Counted from the stretch's first letter, positions 21,111 through 32,546 are shown. The stretch is DNA of 64,000 nt from Eutreptiella sp. 'Long Island Sound 2002' (GCA_964036045.1 CAXIWF010000906.1:1-64000), one strand, 5' to 3'. Made by a program: numbers and translations. Notes: generated by a model not told the origin, from the sequence alone.

Positions 21111-21642
21111 ATAGTTTACGAAGTTTATACCTTCGTTTAGTGGCGCTATAGCACGGCCCACGAAGGAAACGGGGTACCCCGATGAGTGGCTCCATGTGTG
21201 CCGGACAATGCACAGCCATGTCACTCTTGCTCTCGCAATCTATGTTATAACGGTATTCAGCTTTGTCCTGGTGCTGCTGCGTGCTTGCTAGCTCACCCCA
21301 CCAACCCGATACAGCCAGTGGCCTCCCTCCGGACGCTCCAATTCAAATCATCGGAATCCTTGACCATGGAAACAAACTTGAGGTTTTCATATTCATCACG
21401 GCATTTGCTCTCACTTTGGTGTCCGCTTCTCTACCTTTTTGTAAAATACAAATTAATGCACAGTATTGGTGACACGCATGTTTTCTTTCGCATCTGTAGG
21501 GCACATCCAGGACACACATTTCGAGGACTGTGACTTCGAGTAGGCACATGGGATTTGGAAGGAGAACAAATACCGACCGAGCTTAGCGTCCCCCCATCCT
21601 CGCCAAGCATTGTTTCTGTGAAAACAAAGCTCTGAGTGATTC
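21111..21642. other. No gene recognised
   Basis: Unique sequence. A plus frame at 21186-21533 is open but without recognisable features. Nothing else supported. Confidence 0.4.
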
Positions 21643-21779
21643 ATAAAGATTGAATGCAGAACGCCAAATGAAAGGGTGTGCGTTGGCAGACCACAAAACA
21701 TTTAGCGTTCAGAAGATTTACAAAGATTGAATGTAGAACGCAAAATGAAAGGGTGTGAAGTGGCAAACAGCAAAGCATT
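21643..21779 (+). repeat. Two diverged ~76-bp tandem units
   Basis: AAGATTGAATGCAGAACGCC...AAATGAAAGGGTGTG...GGCA followed by a second unit from 21722 (AAGATTGAATGTAGAACGCA). The start resembles GAGATTGAATGCACACAACG at 13845. Confidence 0.7.
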
Positions 21780-22137
21780 GGACGGCAGCCTAGACCTGAG
21801 GAAGTCTAAGGCTCCCATACTACTACCCTCATTAGTGCCTCAGCGGGGAGGCACGAGCATGCGGACACATGTGGAAGTAGTGTGCGGATAAGCATAGGAC
21901 AATTTATTGTCCAACTCTTGTCTGCAGTCTATGATCACTGATGAGTGTTTTGTACTTGCTCACTCCTAAAGTAGTTCGGAAGCCCCCTCTCTCTTGGACA
22001 ACCTGAGGAACACAATATCCCATGCGCGGCAACCCATTCAGCAGTGGATGTGCAAGATTGTATGTGGCGCCTACAAGACTGAATAGAATGAAGTTGTGGT
22101 TTGAGAGCGCGTGATCACGCCTACAATTATCTAGCTT

Positions 22138-22295
22138 ACCCAGCCACGGAGGGGGGGGGGGGGGGGGCGGGGGGGCTTGGGCCGTGCCGTGCCACGGTGC
22201 CGCCACATAGGGTGTGTCGTGTCACACGGGGCCGCCGCTGTGTTGTGTTGTGTTGTGTTGTGCTATGCTGTGTTGTGTTGTGTTGGAATCTGCCT
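22138..22295. repeat. Poly-G run and TGTTG pentamers
   Basis: A run of about 25 G with one C (22148-22175), then TGTTG repeats at 22230-22290. Low-complexity sequence without coding value. A second poly-G run is at 22430-22443. Confidence 0.8.
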
Positions 22296-22494
22296 CTTTG
22301 ACTTTTGCTCTCTAGATCACATGATGATCATGATTACGATGATTTCCATGTTCAATTGATTTTGGCCGAGGAGTTGCTGCTTGTGTTCACCTGTGTCGCC
22401 TTTGCCGGCCGTGCCACCATGACACAGAGGGGGGGGGGGGGGGGCATCGGAAAGTGTGCCGCGACACGTGTCGTGACATGGGTAAGCTCCTATT

Positions 22495-22670
22495 GAATTG
22501 TCGAATTTTCACACAATACTACCACAGTATCGTTTTGAGCATCGGAAAATTAATTAAATTGATTGAAAATTGCGAACATACGAAAAAAAACCCAACTTCG
22601 GTGTTAATTTGGTGTTCACTTGTCGTTACACCTCCCACTCCCTTGCCCACTTCTCCCCGGACACCACCCC
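22495..22670 (+). repeat. Interspersed repeat shared with 14185-14350
   Basis: Shares GAATTTTCACA, ACTACCACAG, TATCGTTTTG, GGTGTTCACTTGTCGT and CACTCCCTT in order with the copies at 14185 and 17944, with insertions between blocks. Confidence 0.65.
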
Positions 22671-22744
22671 GGAGAACAGGTAGGAGGGCGGGGGGGGGGG
22701 GTATTTTTCACCTCCCGTTTTGGCCCTGTGTTAACATTGCCTAT

Positions 22745-22957
22745 AGAATTTTGTGTTGTGTTGCGTTGTGTTGTGTTCTATGTTGTTTTGGGTTGTGGTG
22801 TGTTGTGGTGTGTTGTGTTGATTTCCTTTTGTGTTATCTTGTGTTTTGTTGTGTTGTTTTCCTTTTGTGTTGTGTTGTGTTGTGTTGTGTCATGTTGTGT
22901 TGTGTTGTGTTGTGTTGTGTTGTGTTGTGTTGTGTTGTGTTGTGTTGTGTTGTGGCA
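22745..22957 (+). repeat. (TGTTG)n microsatellite, left arm
   Basis: About 40 copies of the pentamer TGTTG with TTTCCTTTTG interruptions. It is followed after 65 bp by the complementary (CAACA)n tract at 23022-23150, so the two arms are inverted. Confidence 0.9.
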
Positions 22958-23021
22958 TGAGTGTGGAAATGGTGCACGATTTGTTGCACTACCCTTGCAT
23001 GCCTCAATCGCTTTGATCCAC

Positions 23022-23155
23022 AACACAACACAACACAACACAAGACAAGACAACACAACACAACACAACACAACACAACACAACACAACACAGCACAACA
23101 CAACACAACACACCACAACACATCACATCACATCACAACACCACACGACACAACA
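23022..23155 (+). repeat. (CAACA)n microsatellite, right arm
   Basis: About 25 copies of CAACA, degrading to CATCA at the end. It is the reverse complement of the tract at 22745-22957. The frames read through both arms (VLCC or TQHN repeats) are artefacts. Confidence 0.9.
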
Positions 23156-23777
23156 CCCCCGACTTCTGGTTTTGGCAGGTGTAGGCAGGGGGGGTGGGGG
23201 GGTATTTTTCACCTCTGTGTTGGGGCTGTGTTACCACAACTCAGTAGGGGGTGGGGGGGGTATTTTTCACCTCTGTGTTGGCCGGCCGTGTTAACACGCT
23301 TTTTCTCCCCCGCTCGCCCTTCGTTTCTATAGCTTAGTGTACCAAGCTTGCCCCATGTATGTCCACTTACTGCCAACCTCAACCGACACTCCCACACATA
23401 GGTACTAACCTCCGCATGGACTTACACCTTACTAGTCCACACGGCTATGCTTTAGGCTATACTTTGCATTAGAATCCTCGCTTTGTGTGTGCTCGCCGTG
23501 GTATGGTTACGAAACAATTATTTGGGATGGTATTGGTTTTTGGTTATGGGTGAAAAAATTTTTGTTTCGCACATTGTCCCTCGGCTTACGTACCTGGGGG
23601 CAGTTCCCGGAACAGTGGGGGGGGGGGGATTTTGGCCCAAAACTGTCCCGCGCCAACCATGCCATGGTGGGGGGGTTAGGATGTGGAATTTCACGCAGAA
23701 CGGAACGGAACGGAACGGTGTACCTAACGTCCTTACTTCGGTTGCACGATGCAACATCTTTTCTCCTTTGTAGCACT

Positions 23778-23849
23778 ATGGCTTTGAAGCGGCAAAGAAG
23801 TGACGAAGAAACTAATGTGAAGAGGTCTGTGTGCTTTGCTGAACTAGTT
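23778..23849 (+). CDS. Possible first coding exon, unknown protein
   Basis: 24 codons from ATG (23778) to a consensus donor GTAAGT at 23850, preceded by a pyrimidine-rich acceptor-like TTCTCCTTTGTAG. The peptide begins MALKRQRSDEETNVKRSV, basic and nuclear-localisation-like. No downstream exon could be joined with confidence. It could equally be chance. Confidence 0.3.
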
Positions 23850-24274
23850 GTAAGTGTATTGATCTCAAAAGTATTCCCTTTATACAAATAAAGCAGCAAA
23901 AGAAGGAATGGAACACAAGGCCAAGCCTTTCCACAGACAACGGGAGTGGCAACCAGGGTGCAAGCACCAATGTACGCACAGGGTGCATGTGAAGGCACTG
24001 CGCAAACCATCAAAGTTCGGGGCATGGGCACTCAAAAAACGGTGTTCATTCAGTTTATCTTCGCCGTCTTTCCTACCATCTATGTGACGTACTACTCATC
24101 ACCCACGGAATTACGGGACAAGGGACAGAGTTTACATCAGGTGCAACAACATGCCATGCACACAAGCACACACCGCTTCTTTGAGTTCCCCAATTCTGTC
24201 CGTGTGCCTCAGCATTATTGGTCGCCACTAGGATCACTAGGATGGGGGGTACAATTTCGCTAGGCACAAGGTGG

Positions 24275-24878
24275 CTATACGTGACACGTTCTTTGGATAC
24301 TGTGTATCCGGAACGGCGTTGTTAGCACAACGTTGCATGCAGGCAGGAATAAAAGAGGAATAAAAGCTTGGAGCATGTTGGAGGTTGTGGGGCTATGCAC
24401 GTGGAGCAGACGTTTGTGGGCTGGTGGGTTGGGTTGTCTTGGAGTTTCAGAAAAGCACGGCGGCTTGACATTCAACGTGGGTTTCCCTGATGGTTCCCAA
24501 CCCAACTCTACATCCAGAAACTGTATCTTGCGGGAGCAGTTTTCAACCATAAAGGTCAGACCCGTGGCTGTTGCTAGGAAACATTTCCTCCACATCCAGT
24601 TCACCCCACACAACACCAGGCCCTCGCCCCTCAGCCTCCCACTGTAGTACAACTCTACCCAACTCACGCATGGAAACAAACTCAATGGATTCAGCAAGCC
24701 CCACCGCTAGCTTCCACAGCACAGCCAAACAGCGACTGCAAAGCTTGGCATAACGGCAAAGGGATGGCGTGCCTGGCGCATCACTTCCAGGGCTTTTACA
24801 ACAAGGGTCGTGGCATGCTCCTTCATTGTATGCTTCACTAGGAGCTGGTTTGTTTTTTCTTCTAGTCAAAGACGTCAC
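24275..24878 (-). pseudogene. Decayed reverse-transcriptase fragment
   Basis: One minus frame (24543-24878) ends in VVWGELDVEEMFPSN, which looks like RT motif A (cf. ADMTDMFWHIP in the RT at 3988). A second frame, shifted near 24590, continues (KIQFLDVELGWEPSGKP, then FSETPRQPNPPAHKR). Motifs B and C are not found. It is probably a frameshifted relic of a related retroelement. Confidence 0.4.
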
Positions 24879-26189
24879 GGAAACGGGGGATGAGGTTAGG
24901 GGGATGCATGCAGGGCTGAGTGGTGTTGCGCTGAAGGGGAGGTTAGGGGGATGCAGGGGTGGGTGGTCTTGCGCTGTTGTATAAGGCCTTCAGAACACGA
25001 AAGTGTCCCATGTTTAGTGTGTAGAGCAGCAATGTGAAGGATAGGGTGCGGCAGTGATTGCAAGTTGAAGATCCCGCTGATAGAGTGGGCTGGTACAAAA
25101 TGTGCTATAGGCAGAGGTATTGGTGAGCTTGGCAGAGGAGTGCAGCAGAGTTAGCAAAGTGCAGAGCCGCATGTGAGTTCTGAAAAGGCACTGTAAATTC
25201 CAGAAATCTGCATACAAGCAATGAAATCAAGTTTATGAAAGATAAAGACAATGATTTGTGGTCCGAGAAAAAGAAAATCAATGGTGGCCCTTAAGGACCC
25301 AGCAGCAATGGAGGGGTCAGCATGGGGCACCAACTTTCTGTTTGCAGTGTGCAGCCCGTTGGGAAGTAGTGCGCAGGGGGCTCAAGGGTGCACACCCCAT
25401 CATGCATTCTGCAGGAGTCGAGTTGAACCCGAGCCTTCAAAGGTGTTGATCTTCCATGGGCTGTCGCCGGATACTGGAAAAGAGGATCTCAAAGGATTCT
25501 GCAGTCCATTTGGCAGGTCACTGTGCGGCGGTGTGGGGTTTGGGGCATAAGATTGTTGGGAAGCTGGGTGGCTGTGTTTGGTGTGGGCCTGTGGGGCTGT
25601 GGGGTGCTCTGGGCTGTGAAGGTGTCTGGGCTTTGACGGGCTGTTGGGGGCTGTGGGGGCCAGAAAGGGTATGGGAAATTATTCCATAGCCAGGTTTCCT
25701 TTTCCACTTGATCTACTGGGGTGGGTAGCATGTGCACCCCCCCCCCCGCCCCCTGTGTCGTTCCCCACCCCTTGTCCAGCCCCTTATCCAGCCTCACTCA
25801 GCCTTTATGGCACATGGACTTTTTCACATTTATAGATCACCCTCCGGGGGGGGGGGGGGGTCGCTTCAGATGTTGAAAACAAAATTGTATGGTGTTGTGA
25901 GCTAGTTCTGCTGATTGTGTAGCATTGCACAACCTGAATCATGTTATATAGTGTGTGTGGTTGACAATTAATTCTGTTTCTGTGGCAGGACACCTTGTTG
26001 TATTCATTAATTGCCATGGCGTTGCATTACATATTAGCGCTCAGATCAAGCAGTGCACCATGATTGTGCAGCTGTGATGCACCTTGGTGTGGCCTGTATG
26101 TGTTTCCCACCTTGATTTAACGCCCCTCCTTCACCGAACCGTGTTTGGGGCCTTGGTCACAGCGTTGCAGGTGAGCTCTGTTTCACCAG
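24879..26189. other. No gene recognised
   Basis: Holds C and G homopolymer runs at 25738-25752 and 25846-25860, and GGGCTGTGGGG-type repeats at 25585-25660. Short frames have no recognisable features. It may be intronic to a plus-strand gene whose exon follows at 26190. Confidence 0.4.
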
Positions 26190-26399
26190 ACATATACCTG
26201 GTCACAACTGGGTTGCAAAGAATCTTGAAGCACCTGTTGCTGCCAAAGCAGCAGCCAAACCTTTGGGCAAGAAGGCGAAACCTGCTGCTGTTAGTAACTC
26301 TGCGACCTCTGCCATGAATATTCCTGTGCAAACTGGTCAGCATGTGCAAGGGTTCACGGGCAAGTGGTCTAACAGCAAGAAATTTTGCACAGTGAAACA
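26190..26399 (+). CDS. Coding exon, Lys/Ala-rich protein of unknown function
   Basis: Follows an acceptor (CTGTTTCACCAG) and ends at a strong donor (GTGAGC at 26400). The frame reads HIPGHNWVAKNLEAPVAA, then AKAAAKPLGKKAKPAAVS, and ends GFTGKWSNSKKF. The lysine- and alanine-rich, histone-tail-like composition suggests a nuclear protein. Probably belongs with the exon at 26901, although the phase of that join is not satisfied by the splice sites I chose. Confidence 0.45.
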
Positions 26400-26900
26400 G
26401 TGAGCATATACCATTGGGATGCTCAGTGTGCCCCAAAACACTTGCTTCAGAGTTGTGTTTTTTGTCCCATTCTTCAACACTAGTGCCCAAGTATCAAGCA
26501 TCGGTGCTGGCTGAAAAGTCGGTGCTGGCCGAAAAGTCGGCTAATGTCGGCCAGTCCCAAAATTCCCATTTTTTCAGTCGGCTAGTCCAGCCAGCATTTT
26601 TTTTGTCTTTTTTTTTTGGTATGTTTTTGTACATGTTACATGTTACAGGGTACATGTTTGCCGTGTCACTGCCCCCTTGTCAAAGGTGTCCGGCTTTTTC
26701 AAAGGAATGCATATTTTTCAAAGGAATGCATGGTAGGGCACAAGAGTCCATTTTTGTGTGGAGCTATGACGGTTTCCTCCACTTTCCCTCCATTTTCCCT
26801 CCATTTTTATCCATTTTTCCGGAGCAGTGCAAGGTCATGGTCGTTGATCTTCCCCATTGTTGCACAGTAATGGCAGCCCAATAGCAGCATTTTTGTCAAG

Positions 26901-27044
26901 CAGGGGCATGCAGATCACCTGAAGTGGGTTTCCAATTCTCAATCATCCAAGAAGTTGGGGAAGAAGGACGCAGACGGCAAGAACATGCTCTACAATGCAA
27001 CTGATGCAGCAGTGGTCGAAATGTGCACAATTGGGGACCTCTAG
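26901..27044 (+). CDS. Possible last exon, Lys-rich protein
   Basis: Begins after TTTTTGTCAAG and ends with TAG at 27042. It encodes QGHADHLKWVSNSQSSKKLG, then KKDADGKNMLYNATDA, and ends CTIGDL. The segment KWVSNSQSSKK echoes KWSNSKKF of the preceding exon, hinting at a short repeated motif. No family recognised. Confidence 0.4.
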   Translation, partial: QGHADHLKWVSNSQSSKKLGKKDADGKNMLYNATDAAVVEMCTIGDL

Positions 27045-28064
27045 ACATATGGGCTGCATCAGCCTAAAAATGAAATTTTCATCGCGCCAAATGTGGAATT
27101 CCATTGGGGATTAAGAGCATCCGGTGGTTCCATTTTTCCCCATTTCCCCCCAGTCCCCCCATTTCCCCCCATTTTGCCACCATCTTTCAATTTCCCCCAT
27201 CTTAATATGCCTCTGCGGCCGGTTGGCTAATTCGGCTGCGGCTAACGCTGATGGTTGGAGTATATTCATGGTGCCCCACCAGCCCTCCCCAGGGCGAACT
27301 GTCACTTGGCAACCATCCCCCTGGAGGTAGTGGGGAACTGGCTTCCCCAGGGTGGGGAAGGATGGGGGGGGGGGGGGCTACTCGGAAACAATGCTCCAAG
27401 TAAATTTTTTCTTCCGGAAATTTTGCCCACAATTGTGCAACACCCCCTAAATCCTCACCAGCCTCCTGGCGACAAGGGTTTCCATAAGAGAGAAGACTTG
27501 TAAGAGAGGATATTTTGTATCTTTTGTATTCACTGAAAGCTTGGGTGTTGATGCTTAACTTGGCAATTGACGGCGGTTATTAGTCAACTGAAGGCATTTG
27601 ACGGCTGCTGGTGGCCAACTCAGGGTGGTTTGTGATGACGTGACAGCTTTGCTGTGCCCTGCTGTTGTACATTCGCGTTTTTTGGCCCCCGATCACCCTT
27701 GGAAGACGGGGTGTACCAGTTTGCTGCCCGGTGCCTGTGCCCTGCCATCTCCAGGGTCGGTTTTGGGTATTCAATTTGTGTGTGTGCATGGAGTATTGTG
27801 TTGTGTGTTGTGTGTTGTGTGTGTTGGGGAATGGATACAAGCTACATCTTCGACCATTTGGCAGCATTCTGCCCCACAGTCAACTGCTGCCTGTAAAGAT
27901 TTGGAGGGTGCTCTCCACCACCGATGAGGATTGTGTGATGCAGAGCCAAAGGGGGGAGGGGCATGGTTCCATTTACGTGGTGAGTTTGCTGAATACATGA
28001 TGCTTACCCCAGTGTCAGATCAACTCTGTGGCCAGTCAGTGTCTTTGTTCGTTATCATTTTCAG
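27045..28064. other. No gene recognised
   Basis: Includes CCCCATTTCC-type tracts at 27130-27200, a poly-G run at 27363-27377 and TGTGTTG repeats at 27780-27830. Frames are open on both strands at 27600-27930 but without recognisable features. Confidence 0.4.
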
Positions 28065-28242
28065 CGTGGTACGCGTGGTCATGATGAAGACAATGAAACA
28101 GGCATATGTTGAGATGGAATCCATTCAGGCGTCCTCTGCAATCCTCAGACGCTTCAGGCCCAATCAGGCGTTCATCCGCAACAAAATGGTCATCTTTGAG
28201 TTTTCATGCAAGGAGATGACGCAGACAATCTCTTCGAATATG
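28065..28242 (+). CDS. Coding exon of an unknown protein
   Basis: Bounded by TTATCATTTTCAG and a GTATGC donor. It encodes VVRVVMMKTMKQAYVEMESI, then ILRRFRPNQAFIRNKMVIFE, and ends TISSNM. Helical and basic. The join to the exon at 28275 keeps the frame (phase 0). Not identified. Confidence 0.45.
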
Positions 28243-28274
28243 GTATGCCAAGTCCTCCACAGCCTCCTCTGCAG

Positions 28275-28376
28275 TGGCAATGCACTGAAGTGGCATTCTG
28301 CAGTGGAAGTGGAGCTGGAGAACAGACAAATTATGGGACAATGGACGAGTCAGCACATGGAAATGTCATCTTATCG
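28275..28376 (+). CDS. Coding exon following 28065-28242
   Basis: 34 codons between CTCCTCTGCAG and a GTATTA donor, in phase with the preceding exon. The peptide begins WQCTEVAFCSGSGAGEQT and ends ESAHGNVILS. No family recognised; the next exon is not clear. Confidence 0.4.
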
Positions 28377-28496
28377 GTATTAAAGAAAGCAAAATCATCA
28401 GTGCAGCCAGCTTCGGCCAGCGCCGTTTTGTACCTTGCGTCAATTTCAGGGGCAATGGTGGGGAGGGGGGGGGACTCAGGGAGTGATACTCACACA

Positions 28497-29650
28497 TACA
28501 CCACTCATGAAACGCCCTCCAAAATTGTTCCATGTTTCATCTGCCCCTGCACCCCCGGCCCCAAATGCAAGCACTCCTTTTCCAGCGAGATATGACTAGC
28601 TGCATGCCGCTTGCTCTTGGGAGACAGTAATTCCAAAAGATGCCGCAATACAGAAAAGAAAATTCTGGAGACCGTTCCCAGACAGGCACACCTCAAGATC
28701 TTGATCCTGGAGTTGGCTGACGGAGCCCACAGCGACAACTTGTCGAACCCAGGCTGCCCCTTTAGACCTCCTTATGACCCCCTTCAGACCGCTCTTTTTG
28801 ACTTCCGTCTGTGCGACTGTGCGCAGTTGTGCACAATTGATGTCAGTTGTGTGTGATTCTGTGTGATGATTGAGTTCCTACGGGCCCTCATATTGCTACC
28901 ACCAATGCCAACATGGCCTTTGAAGTGCAAGGACACACCAAGACAGCAGCAGAGCACGCTGCATCTCAAACCCTCATCACCTCCTGTACCAGCCTGCATG
29001 CAAGCTGTGATTGGAAGAGTGTGGAGATCTGCACGCAGTATAAATGCTACCTGCACAGGGGGGCCGACTCCGCGGGTTCTAGGACGCCGACTTGCCCCCC
29101 CTCCCCCCCACCTCGGCCTCCGGTCAACAGTTAGTTGCCACAGGTGCTGACCTCAGGGGTCTATGGGCGCCAAATGCGCCCGATGCCCTTCGGGCACCAA
29201 AGGCACCCGAAAGAAAATTTTGTCTACTTTGCATCCCAACACTGTCCTTCATCCCAACCCTAACCCTAATCCCCACCCCAACCCGAAGCCTAGTCCTAAC
29301 CCCACCCCCACCCCTACCCCTAGCCCTAGCCCCAGCCCTAACCCTCTAAATGTAGTCGTAGGCTAGGGTTAGAGTTAGTGTTGGGGTCCAAAATAGAGAG
29401 CAATGATGTGGCAAAACGCAGCCATGAACAAAATTCTGAAGATCTTGTTCAGCCTAACCAACATGGCTGGCATGGCCGAACCCAAAGGTTAGGGTTAGGT
29501 TTGGGTTGATGGTATGGTCAAAGTTAGGGCAAAGGGAGCCTGTGATTAACCAACGCTTGGCCTTGGGGGCATGTACCCCGCCCCAAGCCCCCCCCCCCCC
29601 CCCGAAATCGCCCCTCCCAAAACCCCCCTTCCCAGACCCCCCCCGCCCAG
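28497..29650 (+). repeat. Segmental duplication D1, copy 1
   Basis: Matches 33629-34760 at a constant offset of 5132 bp over the first 660 bases, with roughly one change per 50-100 bp, and a replaced ~30-bp piece near 29030 versus 34160. It contains a frame MLLGDSNSKRCRNTEKK-like (from 28611) and a possible exon around 28890-29060 (MAFEVQGHTKTAAEHAAS), plus TTAGGG-like tracts. Confidence 0.85.
29251..29375 (+). repeat. Degenerate telomere-like repeats, inverted pair
   Basis: CCCTAACCCTAATCCC and variants (CCCTAGCCC, CCCTACCCC) run to 29345, followed by GGCTAGGGTTAGAGTTAG in the opposite sense. More TTAGGG units occur at 29486-29505. A duplicate is at 34369-34500. These are interstitial, not a chromosome end. 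Confidence 0.75.
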
Positions 29651-29666
29651 CCCCCCCCCCCCCCCA
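29582..29666. repeat. Poly-C stretch at the D1/D2 boundary
   Basis: Four C homopolymer runs of 5 to 18 bases separated by short pieces. The right end of D1 and the left end of D2 both fall in or beside this tract, so it may have promoted the rearrangement. Run lengths should not be trusted. Confidence 0.7.
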
Positions 29667-29902
29667 GGTCCAGAGCGACGCATGGGCCATGCACCCTCAG
29701 TCTGCCGTCTGTGAGTGCCTGTGTTGCATTTCTCAAGCTGTGATCTGCCGGAGATGCTGCCCAAGAGGCTGTGCACCTTCCCCTACAGCAAGGCGCCTAG
29801 TGTGTGGCATGGCTTTGTGGTGTAGAGGTGCATGTGGCAAGGGGATTCGCACACAGGACCATTGTTGCTCTGGTGCTGTCTGTGCAGAAAGTACATGTGT
29901 CC

Positions 29903-29942
<40 letters not shown>

Positions 29943-30700
29943 CCCTCAATGAAAACACATACAAGTGGGTTGCGACCTCAAGCACAATAACGATATGAGG
30001 TTCACAGGGTTTGACCCAGCCCCTCTTTCCTCCTACGACCGGCTCACAAATATGTCATCTTGCATCATTTGACCACCGGAGGATATGGAACCTCCCCTTC
30101 TTTGTCTGCAGGTCAAGAAGGCCAAGACGATCCAAGGCAGCACCGCCAGTCCAGTGCCACGCGGCAGCAGTGGCCGGACAGCCGGCCCAGAGCCTCGTGC
30201 CAGGCCTGCGCCGCCATCACCCCCGCGCACCACCAGCCCCCCGGCCGCTGCCGGGCCCCTGACGGGTCCTGCAGCGCACAAGGGGTCCGATGCCGCTGCC
30301 GCTGGCAACACAGTCCCAGGGGGCCACCCAGCCACCATGCCCGAAGGCCAGCCTGAAGGTACGGGCCCTGCAGCCGCAACGGACGCCTGCCTGGTTGTTG
30401 CCGCCCGTCCGAAGCCTACGACTCCAGCGCCGCGCTACGCGACCAGCCCCCCAGCAGGAGCGCCCGCTGCACCCTTCGCGAAGATGCCGCCGGTGACGCT
30501 GAAAGGGTCGTCCGCGCAGCAGGCGGTGCCGGCCCCGGCCCCCACCGCCGCGCAGTCCACCACTCCCAGGACTCCGAACGGTACGGTCGGCTGCAACATG
30601 GTACCGCCAGCCACGCACATCCCGGCACGGCCGCTGGTGAGCCTGCAGCCCGCAGCCCTTGAGCACGTGCCAGCAGAGCCCCGATCCAAGGCCGGCGCGC
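29667..30700 (+). repeat. Segmental duplication D2, partial copy of 45041-46050
   Basis: Near-identical to 45041-46050 apart from a 24-bp shorter (GT)n tract there and a few substitutions. It starts inside the intron after the acidic exon (44902-45019) and ends within the large Pro/Ala exon, so it carries only an intron and part of an exon. Confidence 0.85.
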
Positions 30701-30846
30701 TCATGTATGCATTTGTTTGCCTCCCCTCCGCCCCGGAACATGTGCGTTTCGCCAGTGCGTTTTCACACCCCAATTTGGATCATCCCTCCTCCTACTCCTC
30801 TCTGAAGTTATGTGGTAAGTGGTATGTGCCTTGGAAGGTCCAGTAG
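30112..30846 (+). pseudogene. Truncated copy of the Pro/Ala-Gln/Tyr-rich exon
   Basis: Starts at the same splice acceptor (TTTGTCTGCAG) as 45462. It encodes VKKAKTIQGSTASPVPRGSS and a long Pro/Ala/Thr-rich disordered stretch, matching the other copy up to 30700, then switches to unrelated codons and ends at TAG 30844. The Gln-rich half and the upstream acidic exon are missing, so it is probably a non-functional duplicate, unless it is spliced into a local transcript. Confidence 0.6.
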
Positions 30847-31106
30847 CTCTTGGCAGGTGGCTGTGTTAAACACGGTCAGTCCAACCACAGCTTCCAACAA
30901 CACCTTCGTCTGAGGTCACCTTAATGCGGTCTGAACCCTCCCCCCCCTTCAAGGCCCCACTGTCGATGGGCACCCCTGGGCCCAGATGCCACTGTTGCAA
31001 CCGGTCAGTCCACCATGGGCGAGGGGTGCCTGTAACAACAAAGCTGGCCAGTGGCAAGGGCCTCTCCCCTCCTCTGTGAAGACCGATCACACTCCTCACA
31101 TTACAC

Positions 31107-31597
31107 ACATAATCAGAAGTGGTTCACACCCGCGCAACCCACCCCCACACATCGTACCAGAGTTACAGACACATGCTCTGGCTGAGTACACCAAGTTGGC
31201 CCAGACCCTCCTCAGGCACAGGCGCTGGGACACAGAATTGGGGCGATGTTTCCTTCAGTATGCTCACTATGCTGACACCTCGCTCCTGCGGCCGTTTTGT
31301 GGACAAGTGCGCTCCTGCAGCATAGCTTTGCATACGTCCATTGCCATTTTGTGTCGCCGCATTACTGTCTGGAGACATCGCGCAACAACTCTCCATGACT
31401 CCTACAACACCCTGGTGGAAATGTATAACACCAAAAAAGGGAAGCTCCAGGTTCAGTTGTTGCTCGAACTCACATGGCATACACATGAAAACCATGACCT
31501 CCTGAGAAAAAAACGCACCAAAACACAATTCATCAGTGTCATTGTCTTCTTGGAGATATTTCTCGTCTGCCATGATACTGGTTCATCCCCAGTTTAG
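31107..31597 (+). other. Long open frame, unidentified
   Basis: A plus frame is open from about 30986 to TAG at 31595. Its middle (ALAEYTKLAQTLLRHRRW to LHDSYNTLVEMYNTKK) is helical and could be coding. The opposite strand also has a long frame starting with ATG at 31573 (MADEKYLQEDNDTDELC). I cannot tell which, if either, is used. Confidence 0.3.
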
Positions 31598-32546
31598 AGT
31601 GAGGTTTGAAATAGGAAAATTTTGCACTTCTTTTTTGGTTCAGATGCCAATAAACAACCTCAAAACCAGCTTTGACACACTAGGCAAAAATGCAGGCCAT
31701 CACAAATCACCTTCGATCAGAGGTTGTTAAATCAAGCGCAGGTGCGGGCACCATATACCGTCCTATCTTGAGGTTAATCGCGTAGCATACCTCAAGGTAT
31801 GATATGAGATGGCTATCCCCTTGTTAAATCATCATTCTGTTGGACAAAATGATCCCCCAATGAATTTTTTGACTTAGACCCCTCCACCCCCCTATACCTA
31901 GGTTCCATTTTTTTTTCAGAGGGGAAGGTTGTGGGGGGTTGGGGGGGGGGGCAAATTTTTTTTGCGTACTGCGGCAGCTGCGCGTTGAATTGGGCCCAGG
32001 TCCTTTTTACTTGCATATCGACCCCCCGAACTTATGGGGGGTGTCCTGGGTCCAGACGCCTGTTACCCCTGGTCGGCTCCTCTATGGACCCTTGCTGACG
32101 AGGCCTTAGCTCATTTCAGCCCGTTTTCAGGTTGGCATGCATTAGCTGAAATTTTTCAACAAGTCGTCTTTTTCTGAAATCCTTCTGGTGCCTCTGGGAT
32201 GGGTTTGGGTGATGATTTGGTGACAATATGGGTACGCTAGCACCCATGGGGCCCATGAGGTGGGGCCCGCCTTGCGCACACAGTGCAGAGTCCCCCCCCA
32301 ATGAGGGCACCTGTGCAGGGATGGCGTCCATATGATCACATTGGTGCAATCAGCCATGGAGTATTCTTCAGACTTCCTCTGCAGTCTGGCAGAAGTGGGT
32401 TGTGCTGGAAATATAGTCGGTCTCCATGCTTCACTGCCAAGATAACGAACGATAAGGCTTGGGAAAAACAGAGTTTGGGGGCAGTTGTAACCACGGGCTG
32501 GCCTGATCTGATGGTCCTAGTCTGTTGTTCAGCCTGTGTATCTCAG
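31598..32546. other. No gene recognised
   Basis: Contains a poly-G stretch at 31934-31951 and no supported frame. Possibly intronic to the exon that follows. Confidence 0.4.

Noticed and set aside
22620-23294. Long Val-Leu-Cys-Cys and Thr-Gln-His-Asn frames
   Set aside because: Pentamer (GTGTT)n gives stop-free reading in several frames; repeated at 35059-36123 and 41418-43206. Only the LINE part of the last is real coding.
29811-29870. tRNA-like sequence (A-box TGGTGTAGAGG)
   Set aside because: No acceptable B box or cloverleaf; duplicated with the D2 intron at about 45187.
31163-31573. Minus-strand gene starting MADEKYLQ
   Set aside because: The opposite strand is equally open and neither has a recognised domain or splice evidence.
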